NCBI GenBank assembly: GCA_964575225.1
Contig: CAZNQW010000030.1
Location: forward strand, 1-24,413
Origin: CAZNQW01 sp964575225
GTDB taxonomy: Bacteria > Chloroflexota > Anaerolineae > JAAYZQ01
Reading direction: 5' to 3'
DNA length: 24,413 nt
Under the pieces are notes generated by a model, which was not told the DNA's origin, searched no databases, and saw nothing but the letters and a program-made list of their open reading frames with translations. Position 1 is the stretch's first letter. Every line of letters starts with the position of its first letter. The translations under genes were made by a program, and so were the position numbers. Shown here piece by piece: positions 1 through 5,641 of the stretch.

Positions 1-62
1 TGGTGGCTCAGGTCGCTCACCTGCTCTACAAATGTCAAATCGGGCGTGATTGCTTCTGTCAT
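1..62 (-). CDS. N-terminus of an unidentified protein, cut by window edge
   Basis: An ATG at 62-60 on the minus strand opens a frame that runs off the left edge, giving 20 residues that begin MTEAITPDLTFVEQVSD. The fragment is too short to assign to a family. The ribosome-binding site is weak (GAGACG about 10 bases upstream), but the frame lies downstream of a minus-strand promoter at 260-287 and a leader terminator at 91-128, so a gene start here makes sense. I cannot say what it does. It could also be a chance open frame. Confidence 0.45.
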   Translation of the reverse strand, partial: MTEAITPDLTFVEQVSDLSH

Positions 63-74
63 GGTTGCCACGTC

Positions 75-242
75 TCAAGGAACAGCGGACAAAAAGCGCC
101 CAAGCGGCCGAAAACGGTCGGCTTGGGCAGCACAAATACGCCAAACGCCCGGGGCGCTCGCCTTAAGAAGGGGCCGAGTTTGCTCACGAAAGAACCAGTC
201 CCCCATCAATCGAGATCCCTCTCTAGCATCCCGGAGCCCCAT
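75..242 (-). CDS. Possible 55-residue leader ORF
   Basis: An ATG at 242-240 has AGGAG four bases upstream and lies about 11 bases after the expected start of the promoter at 260-287. It opens a 55-codon frame, rich in Arg, that ends in TGA at 77-75, only 12 bases before the ATG at 62. The protein starts MGLRDAREGSRLMGDWFF and resembles no family I know. The frame spans the terminator hairpin at 98-128, so its translation could disrupt that hairpin. It may equally be a chance frame within an untranslated leader; frames of this length are common in GC-rich DNA. Confidence 0.25.
   Translation of the reverse strand: MGLRDAREGSRLMGDWFFREQTRPLLKASAPGVWRICAAQADRFRPLGRFLSAVP
91..128 (-). terminator. 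Intrinsic terminator in the leader of the edge gene
   Basis: Arms 98-105 and 121-128 (GCCCAAGC/GCTTGGGC) pair perfectly. A second stem, 106-110 with 115-119, closes a four-base loop with one bulged base. Read on the minus strand, the hairpin is followed almost at once by TTTTT (91-95). It lies between the minus promoter and the start codon at 62, so it looks like an attenuator or a switch-controlled terminator, or the end of a short leader RNA. Confidence 0.6.
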
Positions 243-259
243 TGACTCCTGCAAAGACC

Positions 260-287
260 ATTATACCACAGCTTTCGAATTTCGCAA
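260..287 (-). promoter_or_regulatory. Minus-strand promoter for the edge gene
   Basis: Reading the minus strand, TTGCGA (287-282), a 16-base spacer and TATAAT (265-260) form a sigma-A type promoter, with TG one base before the -10 hexamer (extended -10). Transcription would start near 253 and give a leader of about 190 bases before the ATG at 62. Confidence 0.6.
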
Positions 288-302
288 AATCGGGAAGGGG
301 TT

Positions 303-329
303 CACTGACTATTGGTCAGTGACTGACCA
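303..329. promoter_or_regulatory. Overlapping palindromes, TetR-like operator
   Basis: The 17-bp perfect palindrome TGGTCAGTGACTGACCA covers 313-329. Overlapping it, CACTGAC (303-309) and GTCAGTG (315-321) form a second perfect inverted repeat with a five-base spacer. Three ACTGAC half-sites are thus packed into 27 bp. The block sits about 15 bp upstream of the -35 box of the minus promoter at 260-287. Such dyads resemble operators of TetR-family regulators; no regulator gene is visible nearby. Confidence 0.5.
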
Positions 330-359
330 GCAGTGCGATCTTGGGGAGAATGAGATCGG

Positions 360-464
360 CTATCCATTCCGTCGGGAGCGAACCCCGATGGCAATGCTGA
401 CGATCAGGATGAATAGCAGTAAAGAGATAATGGCGCATTCGGCCCAGCCCACACGAATAAACAT
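360..464 (-). CDS. Probable 34-residue single-span membrane peptide
   Basis: ATG at 464-462 to TAG at 362-360 encodes 34 residues: a short polar start (MFIRVGWAEC), an uninterrupted hydrophobic stretch of about 18 residues (IISLLLFILIVSIAIGV) and a basic tail (RSRRNG). This is the layout of a small single-span membrane protein with a cytoplasmic C-terminus. AGGG lies seven bases upstream of the ATG. A minus-strand promoter at 578-606 would make its transcript. The MF...E..II start slightly recalls TatA-like subunits, but it lacks the TatA amphipathic helix. I do not recognise the family. Confidence 0.45.
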   Translation of the reverse strand: MFIRVGWAECAIISLLLFILIVSIAIGVRSRRNG

Positions 465-517
465 TCTGATACCCTATGGAAAATCCTCTACAGTTTTGCC
501 GTACCCGTCGACTTGGT

Positions 518-553
518 TTCTCGTTTCCCATTCTATCCAGTGGGGAACGAGAA
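518..553. repeat. Long imperfect inverted repeat in leader of the membrane peptide
   Basis: Arms 518-530 and 541-553 (TTCTCGTTTCCCA / TGGGGAACGAGAA) are complementary over 13 bp with one mismatch (a G-T pair in plus-strand RNA, C-A in minus-strand RNA), with a 10-base loop. The repeat lies in the predicted minus-strand leader between the promoter at 578-606 and the ATG at 464. No T-run follows, so it is more likely an operator or RNA structure than a terminator. Confidence 0.5.
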
Positions 554-577
554 GACAAGACCATTCCTGCCAGAGAC

Positions 578-606
578 AGTATACCACAATCTGAACCCTG
601 GCCCAA
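578..606 (-). promoter_or_regulatory. Minus-strand promoter divergent from glnA
   Basis: On the minus strand TTGGGC (606-601), a 17-base spacer and TATACT (583-578) with an upstream TG (extended -10) form a plausible sigma-A promoter. It is back to back with the glnA promoter at 617-645, and its transcript would run into the 34-codon frame at 464-360. Confidence 0.5.
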
Positions 607-616
607 AAGGGAACTT

Positions 617-645
617 TTGACAGGTTTTGCATCTTCTGCTATACT
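617..645 (+). promoter_or_regulatory. Promoter of glnA
   Basis: TTGACA (617-622), a 17-base spacer and TATACT (640-645) make a near-consensus sigma-A promoter. Transcription would start at about 652, leaving a leader of about 76 bases before the ATG at 728. Confidence 0.8.
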
Positions 646-675
646 GTTTACGCACATGCGTCCATTGAAGCGCGC

Positions 676-711
676 GGGAGCCTGAGGGGGAGTCGGGCTC
701 CCTACTTTTTT
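676..711 (+). terminator. Terminator-like hairpin in the glnA leader (candidate attenuator)
   Basis: GGGAGCC (676-682) pairs with GGCTCCC (696-702) around a 13-base loop, and the stem is followed by TACTTTTTT (703-711). This is an intrinsic-terminator shape lying between the promoter and the ribosome-binding site GGAGG (716-720) of glutamine synthetase. It suggests control by premature termination. I do not see a known riboswitch fold or a leader peptide in the short region before it. Confidence 0.55.
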
Positions 712-727
712 GTGTGGAGGAGAGTGA

Positions 728-2065
728 ATGACCAGTAAGGAGCAAATTTCAAGCCGGGTGGCTGAAGAGGGCATCGAATTCATTAGCCTTCAGTTCACCG
801 ACATTGTCGGCCTGGTGAAAAGTGTCGTCATTCCGGTGGCCGAACTGGATGTGCCGCTCCACCGCGGCGTTTGGTTCGACGGTTCTTCAGTCGAAGGGTT
901 TGCCCGCATTGCCGAGAGCGACATGTATCTGGTGCCCGACCTGGACACCTACGCCGTCATTCCCTGGGAGCGGGATGGCGGGGTGACGGCCCGCTTTATC
1001 TGCGACGTCTATCGGCCCGATGGCAAGCCCTTTGAAGGCGATCCCCGGTACGTCCTCAAAAAGGCCCTGCGAGAGGCAGAGCAAAGGGGCTGGAGTTTCA
1101 ACACAGGCCCCGAACCCGAATTCTTTCTCTTTAGGCGCGATAGCAACGGGCAGGCGATTCCCGAGCCCCATGACCGGGGTGGCTACTTTGATCTTTCCAC
1201 CGACCGGGGACTCATGGTGCGCAACGAGATGATTCGCGCCCTGAGCGCCTTTGGCATTCGGGTCGAAGCCAGCCATCACGAAGTGGCGACCGGGCAACAC
1301 GAAATCGACTTTCGCTACACCAATGCCCTGCGGGCCGCCGACAATGTGGTGACCTTCAAGACGACGCTCAAAGAGGTGGCCCGTTTGCGCGGTCTGCATG
1401 CCACCTTTATGCCCAAGCCGATCACGGGGATTGCCGGCTCGGGCATGCACGTCCATCAGAGTCTGGTGGATGTGCACACGGGGGCCAACGCCTTTTCTGA
1501 CGGCAACAGCCAGTACGGCCTGTCGACAATGGCCCGCCACTTCATTGCCGGCCAGTTGGCCCACGCCCGGGCCATGAGCGCGGTTCTTGCTCCCCTGGTC
1601 AATTCCTACAAACGCCTGGTGCCTGGCTACGAAGCGCCGGTCTATGTGAGCTGGGGCCAGACCAATCGGTCTGCCCTCATCCGCGTTCCACAGGTGCAGG
1701 CCGATCGGCCCGAGTCGACCCGGCTGGAGCTTCGCTGTCCCGATCCGAGCTGCAACCCCTACCTGGCCTTTGCGGTGATGCTGCGGGCAGGATTGGACGG
1801 CATCCATCGCGAGCTAGAGCCGCCGCCCATTTCCAACGAGGATCTGTATCATCTGGACGATCGGGGGCGCGAAGCCCGAGGGCTCAGCACGCTGCCCGGC
1901 TCGCTGGGCGAAGCATTGACCGAGTTTGCCGCCGATCCCCTCATGTGCGAGACCCTGGGCGATCATATCTTTTCCCGTTTTCTGGAGGCCAAGCAGAGCG
2001 AGTGGCAGGCCTACTCCATGCAGGTGGGCGACTGGGAATTGGACCGGTACCTGCGCATCTATTGA
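728..2065 (+). CDS. glnA: Glutamine synthetase, type I
   Basis: This cytoplasmic dodecameric enzyme makes glutamine from glutamate, ammonia and ATP. The 445-residue length fits the GSI-alpha group (about 440-450) rather than the longer, adenylylated GSI-beta. Visible motifs are the N-terminal beta-grasp with WFDGSSVEGFARIAESDMYL, NTGPEPEFFLF, the ASHHEVATGQHEIDF metal-binding stretch, SGMHVHQSL, the ATP/glutamate segment NSYKRLVPGYEAP and RSALIRVP, and RLELRCPDPSCNPYLAFA. The Arg in GFARI matches the position that in Bacillus enzymes mediates feedback inhibition (family knowledge). No adenylylation-site tyrosine motif is evident near the C-terminus. ATG 728 follows GGAGG by seven bases. Its promoter is at 617-645 and a terminator-like hairpin lies in the leader, so expression is probably regulated. 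The gene is monocistronic, closed by a terminator at 2084-2113. Confidence 0.96.
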   Translation: MTSKEQISSRVAEEGIEFISLQFTDIVGLVKSVVIPVAELDVPLHRGVWFDGSSVEGFARIAESDMYLVPDLDTYAVIPWERDGGVTARFICDVYRPDGKPFEGDPRYVLKKALREAEQRGWSFNTGPEPEFFLFRRDSNGQAIPEPHDRGGYFDLSTDRGLMVRNEMIRALSAFGIRVEASHHEVATGQHEIDFRYTNALRAADNVVTFKTTLKEVARLRGLHATFMPKPITGIAGSGMHVHQSLVDVHTGANAFSDGNSQYGLSTMARHFIAGQLAHARAMSAVLAPLVNSYKRLVPGYEAPVYVSWGQTNRSALIRVPQVQADRPESTRLELRCPDPSCNPYLAFAVMLRAGLDGIHRELEPPPISNEDLYHLDDRGREARGLSTLPGSLGEALTEFAADPLMCETLGDHIFSRFLEAKQSEWQAYSMQVGDWELDRYLRIY

Positions 2066-2083
2066 TCCTCCAAGACTGACCGG

Positions 2084-2113
2084 GGTCTTGTCGGGGTTTG
2101 GCCCGACAAGGCC
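2084..2113 (+). terminator. Terminator of glnA
   Basis: GGTCTTGTCGGG (2084-2095) pairs with CCCGACAAGGCC (2102-2113) over 12 bp with one G-U pair and a six-base loop. The T-rich stretch CTTTGCTTTTCG follows. It lies 19 bases after the glnA stop. Confidence 0.8.
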
Positions 2114-2115
2114 CT

Positions 2116-2143
2116 TTGCTTTTCGCCGATCCTGATGTATAAT
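2116..2143 (+). promoter_or_regulatory. Promoter of the LON-domain gene and truD
   Basis: A perfect -10 TATAAT (2138-2143) lies 63 bases before the TTG start at 2207. The best -35 is the weak TTGCTT (2116-2121) at 16 bases. It immediately follows the glnA terminator. Confidence 0.5.
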
Positions 2144-2206
2144 GTCTGGGACCGAGAACCTCCCTTTCTATCAGCGATGTGAGATGGCGGGTAAGGAGAA
2201 GTCGAC

Positions 2207-2878
2207 TTGGATCAATGGGCCAAATTGCCGCTTTTTCCTTTGCCCACGGTGCTGTTCCCGGGGATGGTGCTTCCCTTGCACATCTTTGAGGAACGGTACA
2301 AACTGATGATCAACCGCTGCGTAGAGCAGGATCGCCCTTTTGGCTTGGTGTTTATCCCGAGTGGCCTTGGAACAGGGGCCATACAGGCCCCCAGCGACGT
2401 GGGCACCACGGCCCTGATTGCCCGAGTCGAGCGACTGGACGAGGGCCGGATGAACATCGTGGTCGTGGGTGGCGAACGCTTTCGCTTGCGCGAGATTTCT
2501 GACCAAGAGCCCTATTTGGAAGGAAACGCCGAACCGTGGCCTTTAGTCAGCGCCCTGTCCCAGGAGATCAAACAACAGATGGGCGCCCTGCGCGCCCTTT
2601 TCCGTCTGTATCTGAGTCTGTTATCCCAAGCCCAGGGACACAAAATTCAGGTTGAGGAAATTCCCACCAATGCCCGCACTCTGGCGCTGTTAATTGCCAT
2701 CTCGTTGCAGCTTCCGATGGAGCAGAAACAGCATCTGCTGGTTCAGCCTACAATCGCCAGCATGCTCCAGGCAGAGCACCTCATCTTGCGCCGGGAGCAG
2801 TTGCTGCTGACCTATATGATACGCACGCAAAGCGAGCAGTGGGAAGGAGGTTCCAGTGGCTATCTGGCCAAAAACTAG
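2207..2878 (+). CDS. LON substrate-binding-domain protein (no protease domain)
   Basis: The N-terminal sequence KLPLFPLPTVLFPGMVLPL followed by HIFEERYKLMI is diagnostic of the LON N-terminal (LonSB/PUA-like) domain. The 223-residue protein covers that domain and its helical tail, but has no AAA+ or Ser-Lys protease part. Such stand-alone proteins are common in bacteria and are often called Lon-like or peptidase S16; their role is unproven, perhaps binding unfolded or degron-bearing proteins. The start is TTG at 2207, chosen because AAGGAG lies eight bases upstream and the only nearby ATG (2215) is out of frame. The gene has a TATAAT promoter at 2138 and is followed closely by truD, so the two are probably co-transcribed. 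Confidence 0.9.
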   Translation: MDQWAKLPLFPLPTVLFPGMVLPLHIFEERYKLMINRCVEQDRPFGLVFIPSGLGTGAIQAPSDVGTTALIARVERLDEGRMNIVVVGGERFRLREISDQEPYLEGNAEPWPLVSALSQEIKQQMGALRALFRLYLSLLSQAQGHKIQVEEIPTNARTLALLIAISLQLPMEQKQHLLVQPTIASMLQAEHLILRREQLLLTYMIRTQSEQWEGGSSGYLAKN

Positions 2879-2893
2879 GGGGTGGAAACCCGC

Positions 2894-4159
2894 ATGACCA
2901 TCGAAGCAAGTACGGGGGCGCCGGCTCCCTACCCGCAAACCGAGAGAACTCTGACCCACGACCTGCCGGGTATTGGGGGAGCGATCAAGGTCCACCCGGA
3001 GGATTTCCAGGTGGAGGAGTTGCCCCTGTACCCGCCCATTGGACAGGGCGAGCATACCTTCTTTGAGATCGAAAAGGTGGGAATTTCGACCTTTCAGGCG
3101 GTCAAGCGCCTTGCTCGCGCGTTAAACGTATCACCTCAGCGCATCAGTTACGCCGGGCTCAAGGATGCCCAGGCAGTTACGCGTCAGGTTCTTTCGGTGC
3201 ACGGCGTGCCGCCGGATGGGGTGCGGGCACTGGAGCTGCCCAACCTCACCGTGCGATGGGCAGAGCGCCATCGCAACAAGCTCAAAATCGGTCATCTGCA
3301 GGGCAACCGCTTTGTTGTCCGCATCCGCGAGGTGGAGGAGTCGGCCTTGCCCGTCGCTCAACGCATTCTCGACATCCTTGTTCAACGTGGGGTTCCGAAC
3401 TACTATGGCCCCCAGCGGTTTGGGCAACGGGGCGATTCGGCATTGCTGGGGCGCGCCATCCTTCACCGTGACGCGCGGGCGTTCATCGATGGGTTTCTGG
3501 GCAGCCCGCATCCCAACGAACATCCGGACATCCAGGAGGCACGCACCCGGTACGACGAGGGGCAGTGGGACAAAGCGTTGGAACTGATGCCTCCCTATTT
3601 GAACGACGAGAGACGAGCCCTTCAGACGCTCGTGCAAAGGAATGGGGACTATGGCCGAGCCTTTGCCTCTGTTCCCAAGCGCCTCAAGACCTTTCTGCTG
3701 TCGGCGTACCAGTCCGAGTTGTTCAATCGGGTGCTCGATGCACGGCTGGACACCCTCGATCAGGTATACGCCGGAGACCTGGCCATGAAACATCCAGGAC
3801 ATTCGGTGTTTCTAGTGGAGGACGAATCGGACGAGCAGTCCCGCGCTGCGCAGTTTGAGATCAGCCCGACCGGCCCGATCTATGGGTTCAAGATGATACA
3901 GGCCCAAGGTCGCCAGGGCGACCTGGAGGCAGCCGTGTTGGCGCAAGAGGGCCTGAATCGGGAGGATTTCCGAGTGGGGGATGGAATCCACGCCCAGGGG
4001 GCCCGGCGCGCCCTTCGCTTCCGATGCCAGGACACCAAGCTGTGGTTCGATCAGGGGCTCGTGCTGTCCTTCTGGCTCGAGCGGGGTTGTTATGCGACGG
4101 CCCTTTTGGCCGAAATCATGAAGGTCCCCCTGGTCGAAGAGGCTCTGCCTGAACTGTGA
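2894..4159 (+). CDS. truD: tRNA pseudouridine(13) synthase TruD
   Basis: TruD isomerises U13 of certain tRNAs to pseudouridine in the cytoplasm. Key motifs are present: VHPEDFQVEELPL at the N-terminus, YAGLKDAQAVTRQ with the catalytic Asp (about residue 91), and VPNYYGPQRFG (about residues 168-178), which is the family hallmark. The TRUD insertion domain follows, and the length of 421 residues is normal. I prefer ATG 2894, which has a GGGGGTGG ribosome-binding site nine bases upstream that overlaps the end of the previous gene. An in-frame GTG at 2882 has no such site. The gene begins 15 bases after the LON-domain gene and shares its transcript. TruD is patchily distributed in bacteria, so its presence outside Proteobacteria is mildly unusual. 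Confidence 0.93.
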   Translation: MTIEASTGAPAPYPQTERTLTHDLPGIGGAIKVHPEDFQVEELPLYPPIGQGEHTFFEIEKVGISTFQAVKRLARALNVSPQRISYAGLKDAQAVTRQVLSVHGVPPDGVRALELPNLTVRWAERHRNKLKIGHLQGNRFVVRIREVEESALPVAQRILDILVQRGVPNYYGPQRFGQRGDSALLGRAILHRDARAFIDGFLGSPHPNEHPDIQEARTRYDEGQWDKALELMPPYLNDERRALQTLVQRNGDYGRAFASVPKRLKTFLLSAYQSELFNRVLDARLDTLDQVYAGDLAMKHPGHSVFLVEDESDEQSRAAQFEISPTGPIYGFKMIQAQGRQGDLEAAVLAQEGLNREDFRVGDGIHAQGARRALRFRCQDTKLWFDQGLVLSFWLERGCYATALLAEIMKVPLVEEALPEL

Positions 4160-4167
4160 TAGAGATT

Positions 4168-4225
4168 ACAGAACTCTAACATGGTTTTAATGTTTGGCGC
4201 TTCCTTTGTTAACAGTACTCTAATA
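4168..4225 (+). repeat. Paired 14-bp direct repeat upstream of hsp20 genes
   Basis: ACAGAACTCTAACA (4168-4181) and ACAGTACTCTAATA (4212-4225) match at 12 of 14 positions and start exactly 44 bp apart, about four helical turns. Both lie between the truD stop and the hsp20 promoter. They could be binding sites for a regulator; neither is a CIRCE or HAIR element. Confidence 0.4.
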
Positions 4226-4233
4226 CTTTTGCG

Positions 4234-4250
4234 GTACAATCCTCTTGTAC
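4234..4250 (+). promoter_or_regulatory. hsp20 promoter -10 with overlapping dyad
   Basis: TACAAT (4235-4240) is a likely -10 box, 50 bases before the ATG; no good -35 is seen at the right distance. It lies inside a perfect inverted repeat, GTACAA-N5-TTGTAC (4234-4250). That arrangement suits a repressor site covering the promoter. Confidence 0.45.
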
Positions 4251-4289
4251 AGTAAGGACGGATGAAACGGTCTACGGGAGGATGGATTG

Positions 4290-4742
4290 ATGGACTTTTT
4301 CAACAGGCAGGAAGATTCAAGTATCGAGCGAGAATTGGCTCGTTTGCAGCAGGATATGAGCCGGCTTATCCGCCGCCCTGCCCACAGCTCCCCCCAAAGG
4401 GGAAGCAAGGGATTTCCAGGGATTGTGATATCGACCAAGGCAGATGGGCTGTACGTGCGCGCCGAAGTGCCGGGCATGAAGCTCGAAGACCTGGACATCA
4501 GCGTGTCGGGGGATATGCTAACCATCCAGGGTGTTCGTACAACAGGCGCCACCCTCGAGGGGGGCTGGTATCACCGCAGAGAGCGGGAGAGCGGTGGGTT
4601 TAGTCGGTCGATCCGCCTGCCCGCCGAGGTGGACGGCGCCAAAGCCGAGGCGACCTATGTGGCGGGTGTGCTGACGATCCGCCTGCCCCTGAAAGAGGCC
4701 GCCAAGCCCCGAGAGATTGCCGTGCGCGTGGCAGAAGGCTAG
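4290..4742 (+). CDS. Small heat-shock protein, Hsp20/alpha-crystallin family
   Basis: This 150-residue protein is an ATP-independent holdase chaperone that binds unfolding proteins in the cytoplasm. After a short N-terminal arm with an amphipathic helix (residues 10-28), the alpha-crystallin domain runs from about residue 42 to 140. It includes GLYVRAEVPGMKLEDLDISV, the edge DMLTIQGVR, FSRSIRLPAEVDGAKAEATY and the signature GVLTIRLPL. The C-terminal IAVRV may serve as the I-x-I/V anchor. ATG 4290 is chosen because GGGAGGA precedes it by seven bases; the adjacent TTG 4287 is less likely. A second Hsp20 gene follows after 18 bases. The promoter region carries a dyad and direct repeats that may give stress control. 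Confidence 0.94.
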   Translation: MDFFNRQEDSSIERELARLQQDMSRLIRRPAHSSPQRGSKGFPGIVISTKADGLYVRAEVPGMKLEDLDISVSGDMLTIQGVRTTGATLEGGWYHRRERESGGFSRSIRLPAEVDGAKAEATYVAGVLTIRLPLKEAAKPREIAVRVAEG

Positions 4743-4760
4743 CGCGAAGGAAAGGCCGCA

Positions 4761-5171
4761 ATGACAGAGAATCAGGAATTGACGAGTTTGGAAAAACAGG
4801 AACTGGATACCAGCGTTCATCAAGAGCTTCGCAGTGGCTATTGGTTTGTTCCAGCCACCGACATCTATGAGACGCCGGACAAGGTGGTGTTGGTCATGGA
4901 CATGGCCGGGGTATGCTATGACTGCACCCACGTGAGCGTTGTGGATGACGAGTTGATCGTCACGGGATACGTCACCCATGGCGAGGAAGACGACGATTAT
5001 GTGCTGTATCGCGAGTACGAGGTAGGCAACTATCACCGCCACTTTGGCTTGCCCGACATCATTGATCGCGGCCAGATCGAAGCGGTCATGTCGAACGGTA
5101 TCCTGACGGTGACGATGCCCAAAGTTGAGAATGTAAAACCGCGCCGGATTCCGGTGAAGGTGGCTGAATAA
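4761..5171 (+). CDS. Second Hsp20-family protein, acidic variant
   Basis: The 136-residue protein has a single alpha-crystallin domain: YWFVPATDIYETPDKVVLVM, VSVVDDELIVTGYV, then YREYEVGNYHRHFGLP for the strand that normally reads F.R.f.LP, and the signature GILTVTMPK. The C-terminal RIPVKVAE carries an I-x-V anchor. It differs from its neighbour in a short acidic Glu/Asp-rich N-terminus, a CYDCTH insert (two Cys three apart, residues 52 and 55) where PG is usual, and an acidic loop EEDDDY. Starting 18 bases after the first hsp20, it is surely in the same operon. Paired Hsp20s often co-assemble, and the CxxC-like pair could be redox-sensitive (inference). Confidence 0.9.
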   Translation: MTENQELTSLEKQELDTSVHQELRSGYWFVPATDIYETPDKVVLVMDMAGVCYDCTHVSVVDDELIVTGYVTHGEEDDDYVLYREYEVGNYHRHFGLPDIIDRGQIEAVMSNGILTVTMPKVENVKPRRIPVKVAE

Positions 5172-5223
5172 TCGTCACCCTCGGGGAGAGCGGTTTGCAT
5201 AAACCCAATCACAAGGAGGAAAA

Positions 5224-5430
5224 ATGGACTGGTTGAGCTTTCTCAAGATTATGGCGATGGAAGAGCACGCCGCGCGGGCCAAATACCAATTGGCCATGGA
5301 CTTGACCGACGACAAAGAACTCAAAGCGTTCTTTGCCCGGTTGCGGGACGAGGAGGCGTTTCACGCCGACTTTTTGGAGAGCGAGTACGCCAAGCTGGAG
5401 AAAAAGATCAAGGCGGGAGAGCAGATCTGA
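5224..5430 (+). CDS. Single-hairpin ferritin-like protein, 68 residues
   Basis: Two helices make up the whole protein: residues 3-28 (EEHAARAKYQLAMDL) and 31-64 (KELKAFFARLRDEEAFHADFL). Glu14, Glu44 and His47 form an E-x29-E-x2-H set, the half-site of a ferritin/rubrerythrin diiron centre. One hairpin is half of the usual four-helix bundle, so it should dimerise to complete a site, as encapsulated ferritins do (family knowledge). No Cys, signal or encapsulin-targeting tail is seen. ATG 5224 has a strong AAGGAGG five bases upstream. It follows the hsp20 pair by 52 bases and probably shares their transcript. A role in iron or peroxide handling is inferred from the fold only. Confidence 0.8.
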   Translation: MDWLSFLKIMAMEEHAARAKYQLAMDLTDDKELKAFFARLRDEEAFHADFLESEYAKLEKKIKAGEQI

Positions 5431-5487
5431 TCTCACCGACCTGAGGGTACCCGAGCCCAGAGTTCTGGCTTGGACTGTGAGCTCTGT

Positions 5488-5548
5488 GTAGAGATTGATA
5501 TCGGCTCGCCAGGAACGGATCCGGTCCTTTCCCGGCGAGCCTCTCTAC
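5488..5548. repeat. Large structured inverted repeat after the mini-ferritin gene
   Basis: GGCTCGCC (5503-5510) pairs with GGCGAGCC (5534-5541). Outside it, GTAGAGA (5488-5494) pairs with TCTCTAC (5542-5548), leaving an eight-base bulge on the left. Inside it, AGGA pairs with TCCT. The structure probably ends the hsp20/mini-ferritin transcript, but lacks a T-run, so it may be a factor-assisted terminator or an RNA-stabilising hairpin. Confidence 0.5.
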
Positions 5549-5641
5549 CCTGTTGGGTACATGCGTTGACAGGACTGGGTTTGGCATAGGCGTCTGGGAA
5601 TGGGTTGGGGGCAGTTGAGATAGGACGTTAGAAATTGGGAT

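Noticed and set aside
316..783. A 155-codon minus-strand frame across the region upstream of glnA
   Set aside because: It overlaps the start of glnA and the glnA promoter and has no protein-like pattern. The 34-codon frame at 464-360 on the same strand is more convincing.
2882..2893. GTG at 2882 as the truD start
   Set aside because: There is no ribosome-binding site before it, whereas ATG 2894 has one, and the extra residues are not part of the family.
5566..5592. TTGACA at 5566-5571 as the promoter of the Crp-type gene
   Set aside because: No acceptable -10 hexamer occurs at 15-19 bases, so I did not list it as a promoter.
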